DNA of 64,000 bases from Flavobacterium hibernum (GTDB lineage: Bacteria > Bacteroidota > Bacteroidia > Flavobacteriales > Flavobacteriaceae): NCBI RefSeq assembly GCF_000832125.1, contig NZ_JPRK01000017.1:62001-126000 (forward strand). The letters are read 5' to 3'. The translations under genes and the position numbers were made by a program. The notes beneath the pieces were generated by a model. The model worked only from the letters and a program-made list of their open reading frames with translations. It was not told the origin of the DNA and made no database searches. Each line of letters starts with the position of its first letter. Positions within the stretch are counted from its first letter, which is position 1. Of this stretch, positions 25,385 to 34,031 are shown piece after piece.

Positions 25385-26470
25385 TTATTTTTTTAACACT
25401 TCGGTAATCTCATTTGCTACAGGATGTGTGGTTGTAAAAGTATATCCCATAATTTTGGCGATCGTTTGCGCAATTTGTTTTTGATACAATTGAGAATCTG
25501 TTTTTACTTCGCCTTTTGCCTCAATTTCTGGTCCAATTGCGGCAAACCAAATTTCCGATGCTCCCACAACATCAGCGCCATGATCTGTCCATTGTGCTTT
25601 TGTTTTGTCACCACGACCATGGTCTACAGTAATTAATAAAGTGGTTTTGTTTTTGTATTGCGGATCATTTTGTACAAAATTCCAGATTTCGCTAATCCAT
25701 TTATCAACTTGATTGGCAGCATCAAGATACGATCTGTAATGTCCGTGATGAGCCCATTCATCAGTTTCGCCGTAAGCAATATAAAGTACTTTTGGTTTCT
25801 TTGTTTTAAGTTCATCCAATGCCTCATAATGTGTAAAAACGTCCAGACATTCGTCTTCATGAAAAGGTTTGAATGAGTTATTGCGCATTTCGTTTAACAA
25901 CTTTTGAGTTGAAGTTGGTTTAGTTCCGCCAACATTATCAAAGGCAGAAATTACTGGAAAATTGCTTCTTTTTTCATTTAAAATTCGGTCAAAAGCATCC
26001 CACGCGCCAAATGCAGCTACTTTTCCTTTTAGTTTTGGTTGCTGATTTAAAAATTCTAAAACATTGACATTTGGATTTGCTTTATAGCTATTAGAGTTTA
26101 CCGCAACATCAACATTTCCGGTCATGATTTCGCTATATCCGGGATAACTGAACCAATATGGATTTGAAACATCTACTTTGTTTCCTAAATCGCGATTGCC
26201 ATAAATTTGACCTTTCGAAACAATTTCAGACCATAAAAAAGGCATGATTTTTTTTCGGCTTTCCTTGAAATCTGCACTAGAATATTTTTTATAAATATAA
26301 GTACTGTCGCCCTGATTGAATTTTTTATCATTGGCAATTGCCGGATCGATTCCTTTAAAAACTTCCTGCCATCTAAAACCATCTGTGGTGATAATGATGA
26401 TGTTTTCTGTTTTTTGCGCGCGAGACAGAAAGCTCGTGAAAACGAATGTGATTAGAATTAATTTTTTCAT
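25385..26470 (-). CDS. Alkaline phosphatase-superfamily phosphodiesterase/pyrophosphatase
   Basis: Exported enzyme of 361 residues with signal peptide ('LITFVFTSFLSRAQ'). The metal-binding nucleophile block 'IIIITTDGFRWQEVFKGID' has Thr in the nucleophile position, as in nucleotide pyrophosphatase/phosphodiesterases; it is not a sulfatase CxPxR. Other metal ligands appear in 'GETDEWAHHGHYRSYLD' and 'TVDHGRGDKTKAQWTDHGAD'. Substrate unknown. It is 38 bp upstream of the DUF2167 gene in the same direction. The ATG is preceded by a repetitive leader (26471-26520). Confidence 0.85.
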   Translation of the reverse strand: MKKLILITFVFTSFLSRAQKTENIIIITTDGFRWQEVFKGIDPAIANDKKFNQGDSTYIYKKYSSADFKESRKKIMPFLWSEIVSKGQIYGNRDLGNKVDVSNPYWFSYPGYSEIMTGNVDVAVNSNSYKANPNVNVLEFLNQQPKLKGKVAAFGAWDAFDRILNEKRSNFPVISAFDNVGGTKPTSTQKLLNEMRNNSFKPFHEDECLDVFTHYEALDELKTKKPKVLYIAYGETDEWAHHGHYRSYLDAANQVDKWISEIWNFVQNDPQYKNKTTLLITVDHGRGDKTKAQWTDHGADVVGASEIWFAAIGPEIEAKGEVKTDSQLYQKQIAQTIAKIMGYTFTTTHPVANEITEVLKK

Positions 26471-26520
26471 TTTTTAGAAGTTACAAAGGTTGTGAGAAAC
26501 AAAGGTTCAAAGTTTTTTTT
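26471..26520 (-). repeat. Repetitive leader of the phosphodiesterase gene
   Basis: Minus-strand words AACTTTGAACCTTTG and CAACCTTTGTAAC precede CTTCTAAAAA directly before the ATG at 26470. It resembles the leaders at 24050-24145, 49571-49619 and 50165-50214. Confidence 0.6.
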
Positions 26521-26674
26521 GACTATTTTTATTTATAGTAAGAATTTGATGTTTTCATAATGTTTGTAAAAGACAAAGATTTGGCCTGCAATTAATGAAA
26601 GATAAAATTGTTTAATCAGTCATTTATAAATAGTAAGGTTTCTGATTTCTGTTTCATTTTACATTTCACAACTT

Positions 26675-28006
26675 TTACAAAATTCCTCTCGCTTTAATCT
26701 CCAAATATTTATTAATCGCGTCCAAAGTCAAATTCTCCGGCTGCGTTAAAACCGAATGTATTCCGTATTTCTTAAGTTCATTTGCGATTAAACGCTTTTC
26801 GAACATGAATTTTTCGGCAATAACTTTGTCATAGATTTCTTGAATCGTATCGGTTTTTTTATTGATAATCGCATTCAATTCGGTATTACTAAAGAAAACA
26901 ACTACCAATAAATGATTTTTTGCAATTCCTTTTAAGTAAGGTAATTGACGATTTAAACCATCCATTGTTTCGAAGTTGGTATACAAAATTATCAAACTTC
27001 TTTGATTGATATTTTTCTTAATATCGACATAAAGACGGCTGTAATCACTTTCGAAAAAATCCGTTTTGATGTTGTATAACGTTTCCAGAATTTTTTGCAT
27101 CTGAGAAGATCTTTTCTCTGCAAAAACTCTGTTTTCTACCTTTTTAGAGAAAGAAAAAATACCTGCTTTATCTTGTTTTTTTAGGATAACATTTGCTAAA
27201 ACCAAAGTCGAATTAATAGCATAATCCAGTAAACTTAAACCTTCAAAAGGCATTTGCATGACGCGACCTTTATCTATCGCCATATAAACCGATTGCGATT
27301 TTTCGTCCTGAAATTGGTTTACCATCAAAGCGTTTTTCTTTGCGGTAGCTTTCCAGTTTAAAGTTCTAAGATCGTCGCCTTGCACATATTCTTTAATTTG
27401 TTCAAATTCCATTGTATGACCAATCCTGCGAATCTTTTTTATTCCATATTGAAATAAATTATTCGAAAATGCCAATAAATCATATTTTCTCAATTGAATA
27501 TAAGAGGGATATGTTGGCACCATTTGATCTTTATCGAATGAGAATCTTCTTGAAATTAATTTTAAAGGCGAAGAAACATATACGTTCAAATACCCAAAAT
27601 AGTATTCTCCGCGTTCCGTTGGGCGTAAATCGTAGCCTATTTCTTTTTGTTCAGAAGCTTTGATTGTTTTTTCGATTTTAAAATCACGTACTTGAAACTG
27701 GAATGGTATTTCGTCAATTATTTTAACCGAAATTTTAAATGTATAATGGTTTTTAATACTGATTGTTACAGGGTTTAGATCTCCATTCGAAAGTTTTTCG
27801 GGTGTTTTTCTTTCTGCTTCAACTCCTGTTTTTGTCAAATATAAAATCAAAATGTCAAGACCAAGAAAAGTGGCAAGAATCAAAACGATAAACCAAACCG
27901 CATTGTATAAATTCGGAAAAATAAAAGCACAAACAAATAGTCCAATAATGCCCAAGAGCATATAGAAAAAGAAGTTATTGAGATAAAGGCTTTTTATGAA
28001 TTTCAA
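26675..28006 (-). CDS. DUF58 domain protein of MoxR cluster
   Basis: Protein of 443 residues with two N-terminal membrane helices ('FFYMLLGIIGLFVCAFIF', 'AVWFIVLILATFLGLDILIL') and a cytosolic von Willebrand A-like DUF58 domain. The DUF58 signature is 'EYVQGDDLRTLNWKATAKKNALMVNQFQDE' region (about 212-240), followed by 'SVYMAIDKGRVM' and 'LIILYTNFETMDGLNRQL'. It is the partner usually encoded next to MoxR AAA+ ATPases, here 100 bp downstream of moxR. Role unclear: MoxR/DUF58 systems are thought to act as chaperone or assembly machinery for extracytoplasmic complexes. Confidence 0.88.
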   Translation of the reverse strand: MKFIKSLYLNNFFFYMLLGIIGLFVCAFIFPNLYNAVWFIVLILATFLGLDILILYLTKTGVEAERKTPEKLSNGDLNPVTISIKNHYTFKISVKIIDEIPFQFQVRDFKIEKTIKASEQKEIGYDLRPTERGEYYFGYLNVYVSSPLKLISRRFSFDKDQMVPTYPSYIQLRKYDLLAFSNNLFQYGIKKIRRIGHTMEFEQIKEYVQGDDLRTLNWKATAKKNALMVNQFQDEKSQSVYMAIDKGRVMQMPFEGLSLLDYAINSTLVLANVILKKQDKAGIFSFSKKVENRVFAEKRSSQMQKILETLYNIKTDFFESDYSRLYVDIKKNINQRSLIILYTNFETMDGLNRQLPYLKGIAKNHLLVVVFFSNTELNAIINKKTDTIQEIYDKVIAEKFMFEKRLIANELKKYGIHSVLTQPENLTLDAINKYLEIKARGIL

Positions 28007-28105
28007 TTTTTAATTTGTTTCAGGTTTCTTTATAGTTTCAAGTTTCACGTTTTTAGTCAATATATAAAGTTTAAATATTTATAATTAACCATTTACAATT
28101 AACAA

Positions 28106-29119
28106 TTATCTTGGTATTTCTACAGTTTCAATAATCTGTTTAATGATTTCAGAACTTGTAATTCCTTCCATTTCACGTTCTGGAGCTACAATTACACGAT
28201 GTTGTAAAACAGGAATTGCGGCTTCTTTAATATCTTCCGGAGTTACAAAATCGCGTCCGCGGATAGCTGCAAAACCTTTGGCAGCATTTAAAATTGCAAT
28301 CGAAGCACGAGGAGAAGCTCCTAAATATAAAAAGGCATTTTCACGTGTATTCACAACAATTCGAGCAATGTATTCTAATAAATTTTGCTCTACTCTAATT
28401 TGTTTTACTAAAGCCTGATATTCTTTTATTTGAGCCGCAGAAAGTATCGTTTTAATCGCTTCTAATTTTCCGTGATCTTGTAGTAAATGCTCTCTTTGGA
28501 TAATTAAAATTTCTTCGTTTAATTTTGGGTAATCAATTGTGATTTTGAATAAAAAACGGTCTAATTGTGCCTCAGGCAAACGATACGTTCCTTCTTGTTC
28601 GATAGGATTTTGTGTAGCAATGACCAAAAACGGAGTTTCAAGTTGATAAGCAGATCCGTCAATAGTAATTTGGCGCTCTTCCATAACTTCAAAAAGTGCT
28701 GCTTGCGTTTTGGCAGGAGCACGATTGATCTCATCAATTAAAATTAAATTAGAGAATATAGGACCTTTTTTAAACTCAAATTCCGAGTTTTTCAAATTAA
28801 AAATTGAAGTTCCCAGTATATCAGACGGCATTAAATCGGGCGTAAACTGAATTCGGCTAAAGCCAATATTCAATGTTTTAGATAATAATTTTGCAGTAAT
28901 TGTTTTAGCAACACCCGGAACACCTTCAAGTAAAACGTGTCCGTTTGATAAAATCGCAACCAATAGTTGATCGACCATTTTATGTTGACCTACAATTACG
29001 GTTTCGATTTCTTTTTTAATCTCGCTTACGTGATCTAAAAGTGGCGCTAAATTTATTCTGGTTTGAAAATTTACATCTTCATTTGTGATTTCTGGTGTAG
29101 TTGTATTGATATCGTCCAT
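28106..29119 (-). CDS. MoxR-family AAA+ ATPase
   Basis: AAA+ ATPase of about 337 residues. I start it at the ATG at 29119; the frame extends to 29173 but those 18 codons lie in a palindromic repeat (29150-29211). Walker A is 'GVPGVAKT', Walker B 'LILIDEINRAPAKTQAALFEVMEERQ' region, and 'TQNPIEQEGTYRLPEAQLDRF' (sensor/arginine region) is typical of MoxR. C-terminal 'ASPRASIAILNAAKGFAAIRGR' follows. Upstream are the DUF4350/DUF4129/SpoIIM genes and downstream the DUF58 gene, a conserved Bacteroidota cluster. Confidence 0.93.
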   Translation of the reverse strand: MDDINTTTPEITNEDVNFQTRINLAPLLDHVSEIKKEIETVIVGQHKMVDQLLVAILSNGHVLLEGVPGVAKTITAKLLSKTLNIGFSRIQFTPDLMPSDILGTSIFNLKNSEFEFKKGPIFSNLILIDEINRAPAKTQAALFEVMEERQITIDGSAYQLETPFLVIATQNPIEQEGTYRLPEAQLDRFLFKITIDYPKLNEEILIIQREHLLQDHGKLEAIKTILSAAQIKEYQALVKQIRVEQNLLEYIARIVVNTRENAFLYLGASPRASIAILNAAKGFAAIRGRDFVTPEDIKEAAIPVLQHRVIVAPEREMEGITSSEIIKQIIETVEIPR

Positions 29120-29149
29120 AGTTTGGTATGTTTTCTTATTTGTTTTTTT

Positions 29150-29211
29150 GCCACAGATTAGAATGATTCTCACAGATTTTAAAAATCATTTTAATCCTTT
29201 TAATCTGTGGC
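29150..29211. repeat. Inverted repeat GCCACAGATTA
   Basis: Perfect 11-bp arms GCCACAGATTA (29150-29160) and TAATCTGTGGC (29201-29211) with an imperfect inner stem (GATTAGAATGATT / AATCATTTTAATC). It lies between the moxR start and the upstream DUF4350 gene and belongs to the same general family as 24164-24413 and 49505-49553. Confidence 0.75.
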
Positions 29212-29226
29212 AAATATTATTTTTAT

Positions 29227-30441
29227 CTAATTTAAAATCTTTTCGATTGCGTTATTAATTCGGATTAAATCTTCTTCAAGACTGCCATGATAACTTTTTC
29301 GGTGTTCGTTTATCAAATATACAAGTTCTTGTATATCAGTAATATTTTTTCCTGTTTTATGATGTAGTTTTTGAATAAAACTATCGTCTAGTTTTCTGGT
29401 ATCAATTAAATATTCATTTCTAATTTTTTCTAAAAAGTAAATGATTTTTTTATCGATAAGATTTTGATGATCGCCTTCCTGATAGTATAAATTGCCAATT
29501 GTTTTGGTAAAATCGACCGTTAAATTGGGCAATGGTTTTAATATAGGTACAATGCGCTGTTTTCGTTTGGCATTAAAAATGATAAAAATTAGCATGCCTA
29601 TTAAAAAGAAAAGCCAAGCCCATTTTAATCCCGGTTGACTAAAAATGTAGCGCAAAGGCGACTCAGAAATGCTTTCATTATTTTGCCCTTTTGTGTACCA
29701 AAAAATATCGCCTTTTGGTAAGTAGGATAAAACACTTTCGGCATATTGATAATTTTTATTTTTTAATAAATTATAGTTTGTAAAAGCAACAGGTTGTGTA
29801 TGCAAATAGAAATATCCTTGTCTGTAAGGGACTTTAATATAATTGACGTGTTGGTTTACTATTTTTTTATCTAATAATTTGCCTTGATAGCCTAAAACAA
29901 CTGTATTTGCAGTATCAATTCTCGAAAAATAATCTTCTATCGTTTCAGGAAAAGTATATTTCTGGGCTTTCATTTTCTTGTTTGCCAGCCAAACCTGAGT
30001 ATCAGAAGCGCCTTGAAAATTTGAATTTACATCAATTTTTAAGCTATCTAATAAATATCTCGGAAAGTTTTTCATGCTCAAAAAAGCATTGTTTCCGTGC
30101 GATACAAAATAAAAAATCTCTTTAATAGATTGCTCGTCAATCGCGTTCGTTTCGGATATATTTATAAAAGTTCCTTTTATTTTATAATTTTCTACCAACG
30201 TATCTTCGTCATATTTAGAGTCTAAATACTCATAAGGCGTCATAGTCGAAATGCGTTCGACTTTGGATTTAAAAATACCTTTGATTTCTTTATCAAAAAC
30301 ATATAAACCATACGGAATTTTATCGTTGACAGAATATGTTGGTCGCCAATCAATTGGTTTTGGCTGGTCGTGATCTGCTATTAAAACTAGTGCTAAAATA
30401 AAAACCAGAATAGCAATATAAATTTTAAGTGTTTTACTCAT
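29227..30441 (-). CDS. DUF4350 domain protein
   Basis: Membrane-associated protein of 404 residues. An N-terminal membrane segment ('IYIAILVFILALVLIADH') is followed by an extracytoplasmic domain beginning 'PTYSVNDKIPYGLYVFDKEI', a second membrane segment ('WAWLFFLIGMLIFIIFNA') and a cytosolic tail with 'TVDFTKTIGNLYYQEGDHQ'. The N-terminal part is the DUF4350 family found in MoxR clusters. Its start overlaps the end of the DUF4129 gene by 8 bp, so the two are coupled. Function unknown; a structural part of the MoxR/DUF58 membrane assembly is the likely role. Confidence 0.8.
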   Translation of the reverse strand: MSKTLKIYIAILVFILALVLIADHDQPKPIDWRPTYSVNDKIPYGLYVFDKEIKGIFKSKVERISTMTPYEYLDSKYDEDTLVENYKIKGTFINISETNAIDEQSIKEIFYFVSHGNNAFLSMKNFPRYLLDSLKIDVNSNFQGASDTQVWLANKKMKAQKYTFPETIEDYFSRIDTANTVVLGYQGKLLDKKIVNQHVNYIKVPYRQGYFYLHTQPVAFTNYNLLKNKNYQYAESVLSYLPKGDIFWYTKGQNNESISESPLRYIFSQPGLKWAWLFFLIGMLIFIIFNAKRKQRIVPILKPLPNLTVDFTKTIGNLYYQEGDHQNLIDKKIIYFLEKIRNEYLIDTRKLDDSFIQKLHHKTGKNITDIQELVYLINEHRKSYHGSLEEDLIRINNAIEKILN

Positions 30442-31219
30442 TGCTAAAGGTTTTTATGGCATTCTTAAATCGGTTTTGGGCTTTACTGAACGAGGTTTCA
30501 TCGATTTCAAATTCGCCGTACCAAATATAATTGTACAAATAGGATAAATAGGTAAACTCCTCTTTATGAGCGGGTCTTTGAAGTTCGTATAAATAATCAG
30601 AATTGGTTTTTTCGATATCCCATTCGATATAGTGATTTTGCGCCATAACTTTTAAAAGCCACAAATAGTAATACCGAATCGCAACTCTTTTTTCTCCGGA
30701 TTGAATACTTTCTTTGATTAATTTATCAAAATCTAAAAGATGAATATTCTTTTCAATATCAGAATAGTAAAGATTTCGTTTGTTGGCATTTTTACCAAAA
30801 ATCCATTGTCCTTCTTTATCAATAATTGCTTTTACAATTAAGTAAATCACAAATACAATAATTAAAACAGCTATTGTTTTTACAAAAAAGGATACAAAAT
30901 TAAACGAGGATTCGGCACTCTCAAAGTGAAACCAACGTTCAAAAAGACGTGCAAGCCATTCCAGAAAACGCTGCCATAAACCTTTTTCGGGCATTTTTTG
31001 TTCGTACACAAAATCCGGATCAGTATATTTTTTCTTGAAGTCTTTCGAAAAAGTTTTTGCTTCTACAGTACTGGAATCAATTTGAATATCTTTCTCGGTA
31101 TATTTTACAGTATCAATTTTAGGAGGTTCGGCTGTAGCCAAAGAATCCTGAGCATTGGAGATACTGCAAAAAAAGAGAAAGGATAAAATGAAGAAAATTC
31201 TATTCATTATGGATTTCAT
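30434..31219 (-). CDS. DUF4129 domain protein
   Basis: Protein of 261 residues with an N-terminal signal peptide ('IFFILSFLFFCSISNAQ'), one central membrane helix ('FFVKTIAVLIIVFVIYLIVKA') and a C-terminal cytosolic helical domain with the DUF4129 pattern ('AIRYYYLWLLKVMAQ', 'TNSDYLYEL', 'YNYIWYGEFEIDE'). The start overlaps the SpoIIM stop as TAATG (31217-31221); the end overlaps the DUF4350 start by 8 bp. A second ATG four codons in is possible, but the overlap favours the first. Part of the MoxR/DUF58 membrane cluster. Confidence 0.82.
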   Translation of the reverse strand: MKSIMNRIFFILSFLFFCSISNAQDSLATAEPPKIDTVKYTEKDIQIDSSTVEAKTFSKDFKKKYTDPDFVYEQKMPEKGLWQRFLEWLARLFERWFHFESAESSFNFVSFFVKTIAVLIIVFVIYLIVKAIIDKEGQWIFGKNANKRNLYYSDIEKNIHLLDFDKLIKESIQSGEKRVAIRYYYLWLLKVMAQNHYIEWDIEKTNSDYLYELQRPAHKEEFTYLSYLYNYIWYGEFEIDETSFSKAQNRFKNAIKTFSNE

Positions 31220-32199
31220 TAATTGAATTTGGCAGATAATTTCTGTGTTTTTTTGTGAACAATAGAAGGGTAAATCAAATAATAAAATGAAATAATTCCT
31301 AAAGTAAATAAAATGATAAAACTGCTCAACCAGTTTGGCATATCAATGGAATATCGGGTTATAAAACCTTCCAGAAAACCGGCACTAATTGTAAAAGGAA
31401 AAGTACTAAGAAAAATTTTAAAACTATTCTTGAAACCAATTTTAAACGAATTCATTCTCGAAAAAGTTTTAGGAAACAAGATAGAAGCTCCTAAAATAAA
31501 GCCTGCAGCAGTTTCGATTACAATAGCAAAAATTTCCATTGCCCCGTGAATCCAAATTCCGCGAACACTTTTCCAGAAAACACCTTGCTCATAAAAAAAG
31601 TACTGAAAAGACCCCAGCATAATGCAGTTTTGAAGGAATATATAAAAAGTTCCAAGTCCACCAAAAACACCATAAATGTAACATTGCGCACCTACTTTTA
31701 AATTATTGACTGTAATACCTATAAAGCTTCCCCAATTACTTCCAGAGCCATAAACAGCCATTGGGTTTCCTTTCTTAATGTTCTCCAATGTCATATTAAC
31801 ATAACCGTCCCCAAGAATCAAGCGAACAAAATTAGGATCGTAACGAGCAGAAACTACACCAATTCCAACAGTGAAAAAAAACAAAACAAAAGCGTACATT
31901 AAATAGCGTCTGTATTCGTACATAAGCAGCGGAACTTCTGTAACAAAAAATTCTACGAACTTGTTTTTTTCCGTTCTCTTGGTTTTGTAAATCTTTTGAT
32001 AAATCTGCGAAGCGAGGTGGTTTAAGTATATAACCGTCTTACTTTTTGGGTAATACGTTTGCGCATACGACAAGTCATTCATCATTTGAATGTACAAATT
32101 AGCTAACTCATCAGGATTTTTTTTAGCTTTACCAAAAATAGCTAGCTCAAATTCCAGCCATTTTTCTTTATTTTGTTTTATGAATGCAACTTCTCTCAT
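31219..32199 (-). CDS. SpoIIM-family (stage II sporulation protein M-like) membrane protein
   Basis: Polytopic membrane protein of 326 residues. A cytosolic N-terminal stretch ('MREVAFIKQNKEKWLEFELA') is followed by about five helices, including 'YLMYAFVLFFFTVGIGVVSA', 'GVFGGLGTFYIFLQNCIMLG' and 'GAMEIFAIVIETAAGFILGA'. The family motif 'NWGSFIGITVNNLKVGAQCY' (N...G..F..N N) is present. In non-sporulating bacteria it sits with RDD, DUF4129 and MoxR genes, as here. It is divergent from the RDD gene at 32220 (20-bp gap), so their promoters overlap. Confidence 0.87.
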   Translation of the reverse strand: MREVAFIKQNKEKWLEFELAIFGKAKKNPDELANLYIQMMNDLSYAQTYYPKSKTVIYLNHLASQIYQKIYKTKRTEKNKFVEFFVTEVPLLMYEYRRYLMYAFVLFFFTVGIGVVSARYDPNFVRLILGDGYVNMTLENIKKGNPMAVYGSGSNWGSFIGITVNNLKVGAQCYIYGVFGGLGTFYIFLQNCIMLGSFQYFFYEQGVFWKSVRGIWIHGAMEIFAIVIETAAGFILGASILFPKTFSRMNSFKIGFKNSFKIFLSTFPFTISAGFLEGFITRYSIDMPNWLSSFIILFTLGIISFYYLIYPSIVHKKTQKLSAKFN

Positions 32200-32219
32200 T
32201 AAAGGCTAAAATATAAAAT

Positions 32220-32963
32220 ATGTCAGAATTATCTATTAATACAACACAAAATGTTAAAATAAATTTTATCGCTGCAAATGTAGGCGAGAGAATAGGGGCA
32301 TATTTTATTGATTTGATTATTAAGTTTTCTTTTATAATCGTTGTTTGGCTGATCTTTTTTTATTGGTTAAATTTTGATGTACTACTTAACGATTTAGATA
32401 ATTGGTCTAGAATGTCGATCATTTTGATAATGTTTTTTCCTTTTTTCATTTATACTTTAACAATGGAAAGCCTTTTTGAAGGACAAACTGTTGGAAAAAA
32501 ACTAGTTAAAATAAAAGTGGTAAAAATCGATGGCTATCAGGCAGGTTTTGGCGATTATTTAATGCGTTGGTTTTTTAGATTGGTCGATGTCTCAATTCTT
32601 GGCGGAATTGTAGCTTTAATATCAGTTATTTCGAGTGAAAAAGGACAAAGATTAGGCGATATGGTTGCTGGAACAGCCGTAATTACATTAAAAAATAAAG
32701 TGAATATTAGTCATACCATTCTTGAAGAAGTGGGCGATGCTTATGTAGCAACTTATCCTTTAGTAATTAAATTATCAGACAATGATATGCGAATTATTAA
32801 AGATACGTTTCAAAATGCCGTTGCAAAAAATGATCACGAAATGATTTATAAGTTAGTTTCGAAAATTGAAAGTGTAACCGGAATCAAAAATCAATCGGGC
32901 GACAATATTGACTTTCTTAGAATTATCCTGAAAGATTATAGTTTTTATACGCAGAATATGTAA
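32220..32963 (+). CDS. RDD-family membrane protein
   Basis: Membrane protein of 247 residues with the RDD pattern: 'VGERIGAYFIDLIIKFSFII' (R..A..iD), a second helix pair ('MSIILIMFFPFFIYTLTMESL') and 'GQTVGKKLVKIKVVKIDG', then 'RLGDMVAGTAVI'. A cytosolic C-terminal tail of about 80 residues ends in 'DFLRIILKDYSFYTQ'. RDD proteins are often linked with SpoIIM, DUF4129, MoxR and DUF58 genes, which lie just across the divergent promoter. Transport is sometimes proposed; unproven here. Confidence 0.87.
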   Translation: MSELSINTTQNVKINFIAANVGERIGAYFIDLIIKFSFIIVVWLIFFYWLNFDVLLNDLDNWSRMSIILIMFFPFFIYTLTMESLFEGQTVGKKLVKIKVVKIDGYQAGFGDYLMRWFFRLVDVSILGGIVALISVISSEKGQRLGDMVAGTAVITLKNKVNISHTILEEVGDAYVATYPLVIKLSDNDMRIIKDTFQNAVAKNDHEMIYKLVSKIESVTGIKNQSGDNIDFLRIILKDYSFYTQNM

Positions 32964-33001
32964 TATATGGATTTGGTTGATGGTGTTTGTTGTGATTTTC
33001 G

Positions 33002-33009
33002 TAACTTTG
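33002..33009 (+). promoter_or_regulatory. -7 promoter element of the CsgG-like gene
   Basis: TAACTTTG matches TAnnTTTG. A TTG at 32977-32979 lies 22 bp upstream, within the usual spacing for a -33 element. The leader to the ATG at 33104 would be about 90 nt. Confidence 0.55.
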
Positions 33010-33103
33010 TGTAGAGATTGATTGATTAGAATTTTAGTAAATTAATTGTTATAAAAGGAGTTACCGAAAAGCCTAAGAGTAGGAAAATTTAATCGTAAAT
33101 ACC

Positions 33104-33952
33104 ATGAAACTAAGAAAAATTGTTTCCGTAATTTTAATGTTGTTCATTTCTGTTTTATCATTCGCTCAAAGCGGAAAAAAATTAGATAAAATAATTAAAA
33201 GAGATTATCAAATTATTGAATGCTCAATCGCTAAAATGTCTGATAAAACTGTAGAGTATTCTTTACCTGGAGAAACTGTACAAATTTCGCTTGATGTATC
33301 TCAAATTGCCAGAATTGATTTTGCCAGCGGACGTTCTCAGACTTTTGATGTAACTCCAAATAGTGCTACTCCAAATACTTCCGGTCAAGTTGCAGCTTCC
33401 GCAGAAATGAAACCTAATACCATTGCTATATTGCCAATTCCTTACGTAAATTCGGGAACTTTAGAAACTTCTGAAGAAATGGCAAAATTTGCTCAAAACG
33501 ATCTTTACAATAAATTATTAGATAAGTCAGCAAATCTTTTTCCATTAACCGTTCAGGATTTAAGAGTAACAAATAGTTTGTTGCACAAAGCCGGAATTGA
33601 TTATAAAAATATCGACGAAACTCCTATTGAAGATCTTCAAAAAATTCTTGGTGTAGATAATATTCTTGCCGCAAAAGTTTCTTATACCATTACCGAGGGT
33701 TCTACAGCTTCGACTTACAACAGCGGAAATGCTAAAGTAAGTGATGACAATAAGAAAGTAAAGACAAATGATGTTTCTACAACAACAGCTTCTACCCAAA
33801 CCTATTACAATTATATGGTTTATTTTGATATGTATAAAAATGGTACCAAAATATATTCACAAACTCGTAAACCGTTTTTAAACATCAAAGATAGTTGGAT
33901 GGATTCTATATCTTATTTATTAAAAAGAAGTCCTATTTACGTAAAAAAATAA
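33104..33952 (+). CDS. Secreted CsgG/GNA1162-like protein of unknown function
   Basis: Protein of 282 residues with a signal peptide ('MKLRKIVSVILMLFISVLS', cleavage near 'FAQ'). After a short N-terminal domain ('IIECSIAKMSDKTVEYSLPG') comes a block from about residue 108: 'TIAILPIPYVNSGTLETSEE', 'ALNDLYNKLL'-like 'AQNDLYNKLLDKSAN', 'VTNSLLHKAGID' and 'EDLQKILGVDNILAAKVSYT'. This order (lead strand 'IAILPI', helix, then 'G.D...EDL..ilgvD.i..akV') resembles CsgG/GNA1162-type outer-membrane assembly lipoproteins, but without the lipid Cys. The resemblance is by eye only. Confidence 0.55.
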   Translation: MKLRKIVSVILMLFISVLSFAQSGKKLDKIIKRDYQIIECSIAKMSDKTVEYSLPGETVQISLDVSQIARIDFASGRSQTFDVTPNSATPNTSGQVAASAEMKPNTIAILPIPYVNSGTLETSEEMAKFAQNDLYNKLLDKSANLFPLTVQDLRVTNSLLHKAGIDYKNIDETPIEDLQKILGVDNILAAKVSYTITEGSTASTYNSGNAKVSDDNKKVKTNDVSTTTASTQTYYNYMVYFDMYKNGTKIYSQTRKPFLNIKDSWMDSISYLLKRSPIYVKK

Positions 33953-34031
33953 CGAATCGGGGTAATTCATTTATGAGAATTTTTATAATTCTGCATCTTT
34001 TTATAATTTAACTTCTTAGCAACTAAAAAGA

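Noticed and set aside
25385..26470. The alkaline phosphatase-superfamily protein as a sulfatase partner of the FGE-like protein
   Set aside because: Its nucleophile position is Thr ('ITTDGFRW') and the CxPxR maturation motif is absent.
29120..29173. Upstream extension of the MoxR gene
   Set aside because: These codons are part of the GCCACAGATTA inverted repeat; the MoxR N-terminus fits the ATG at 29119.
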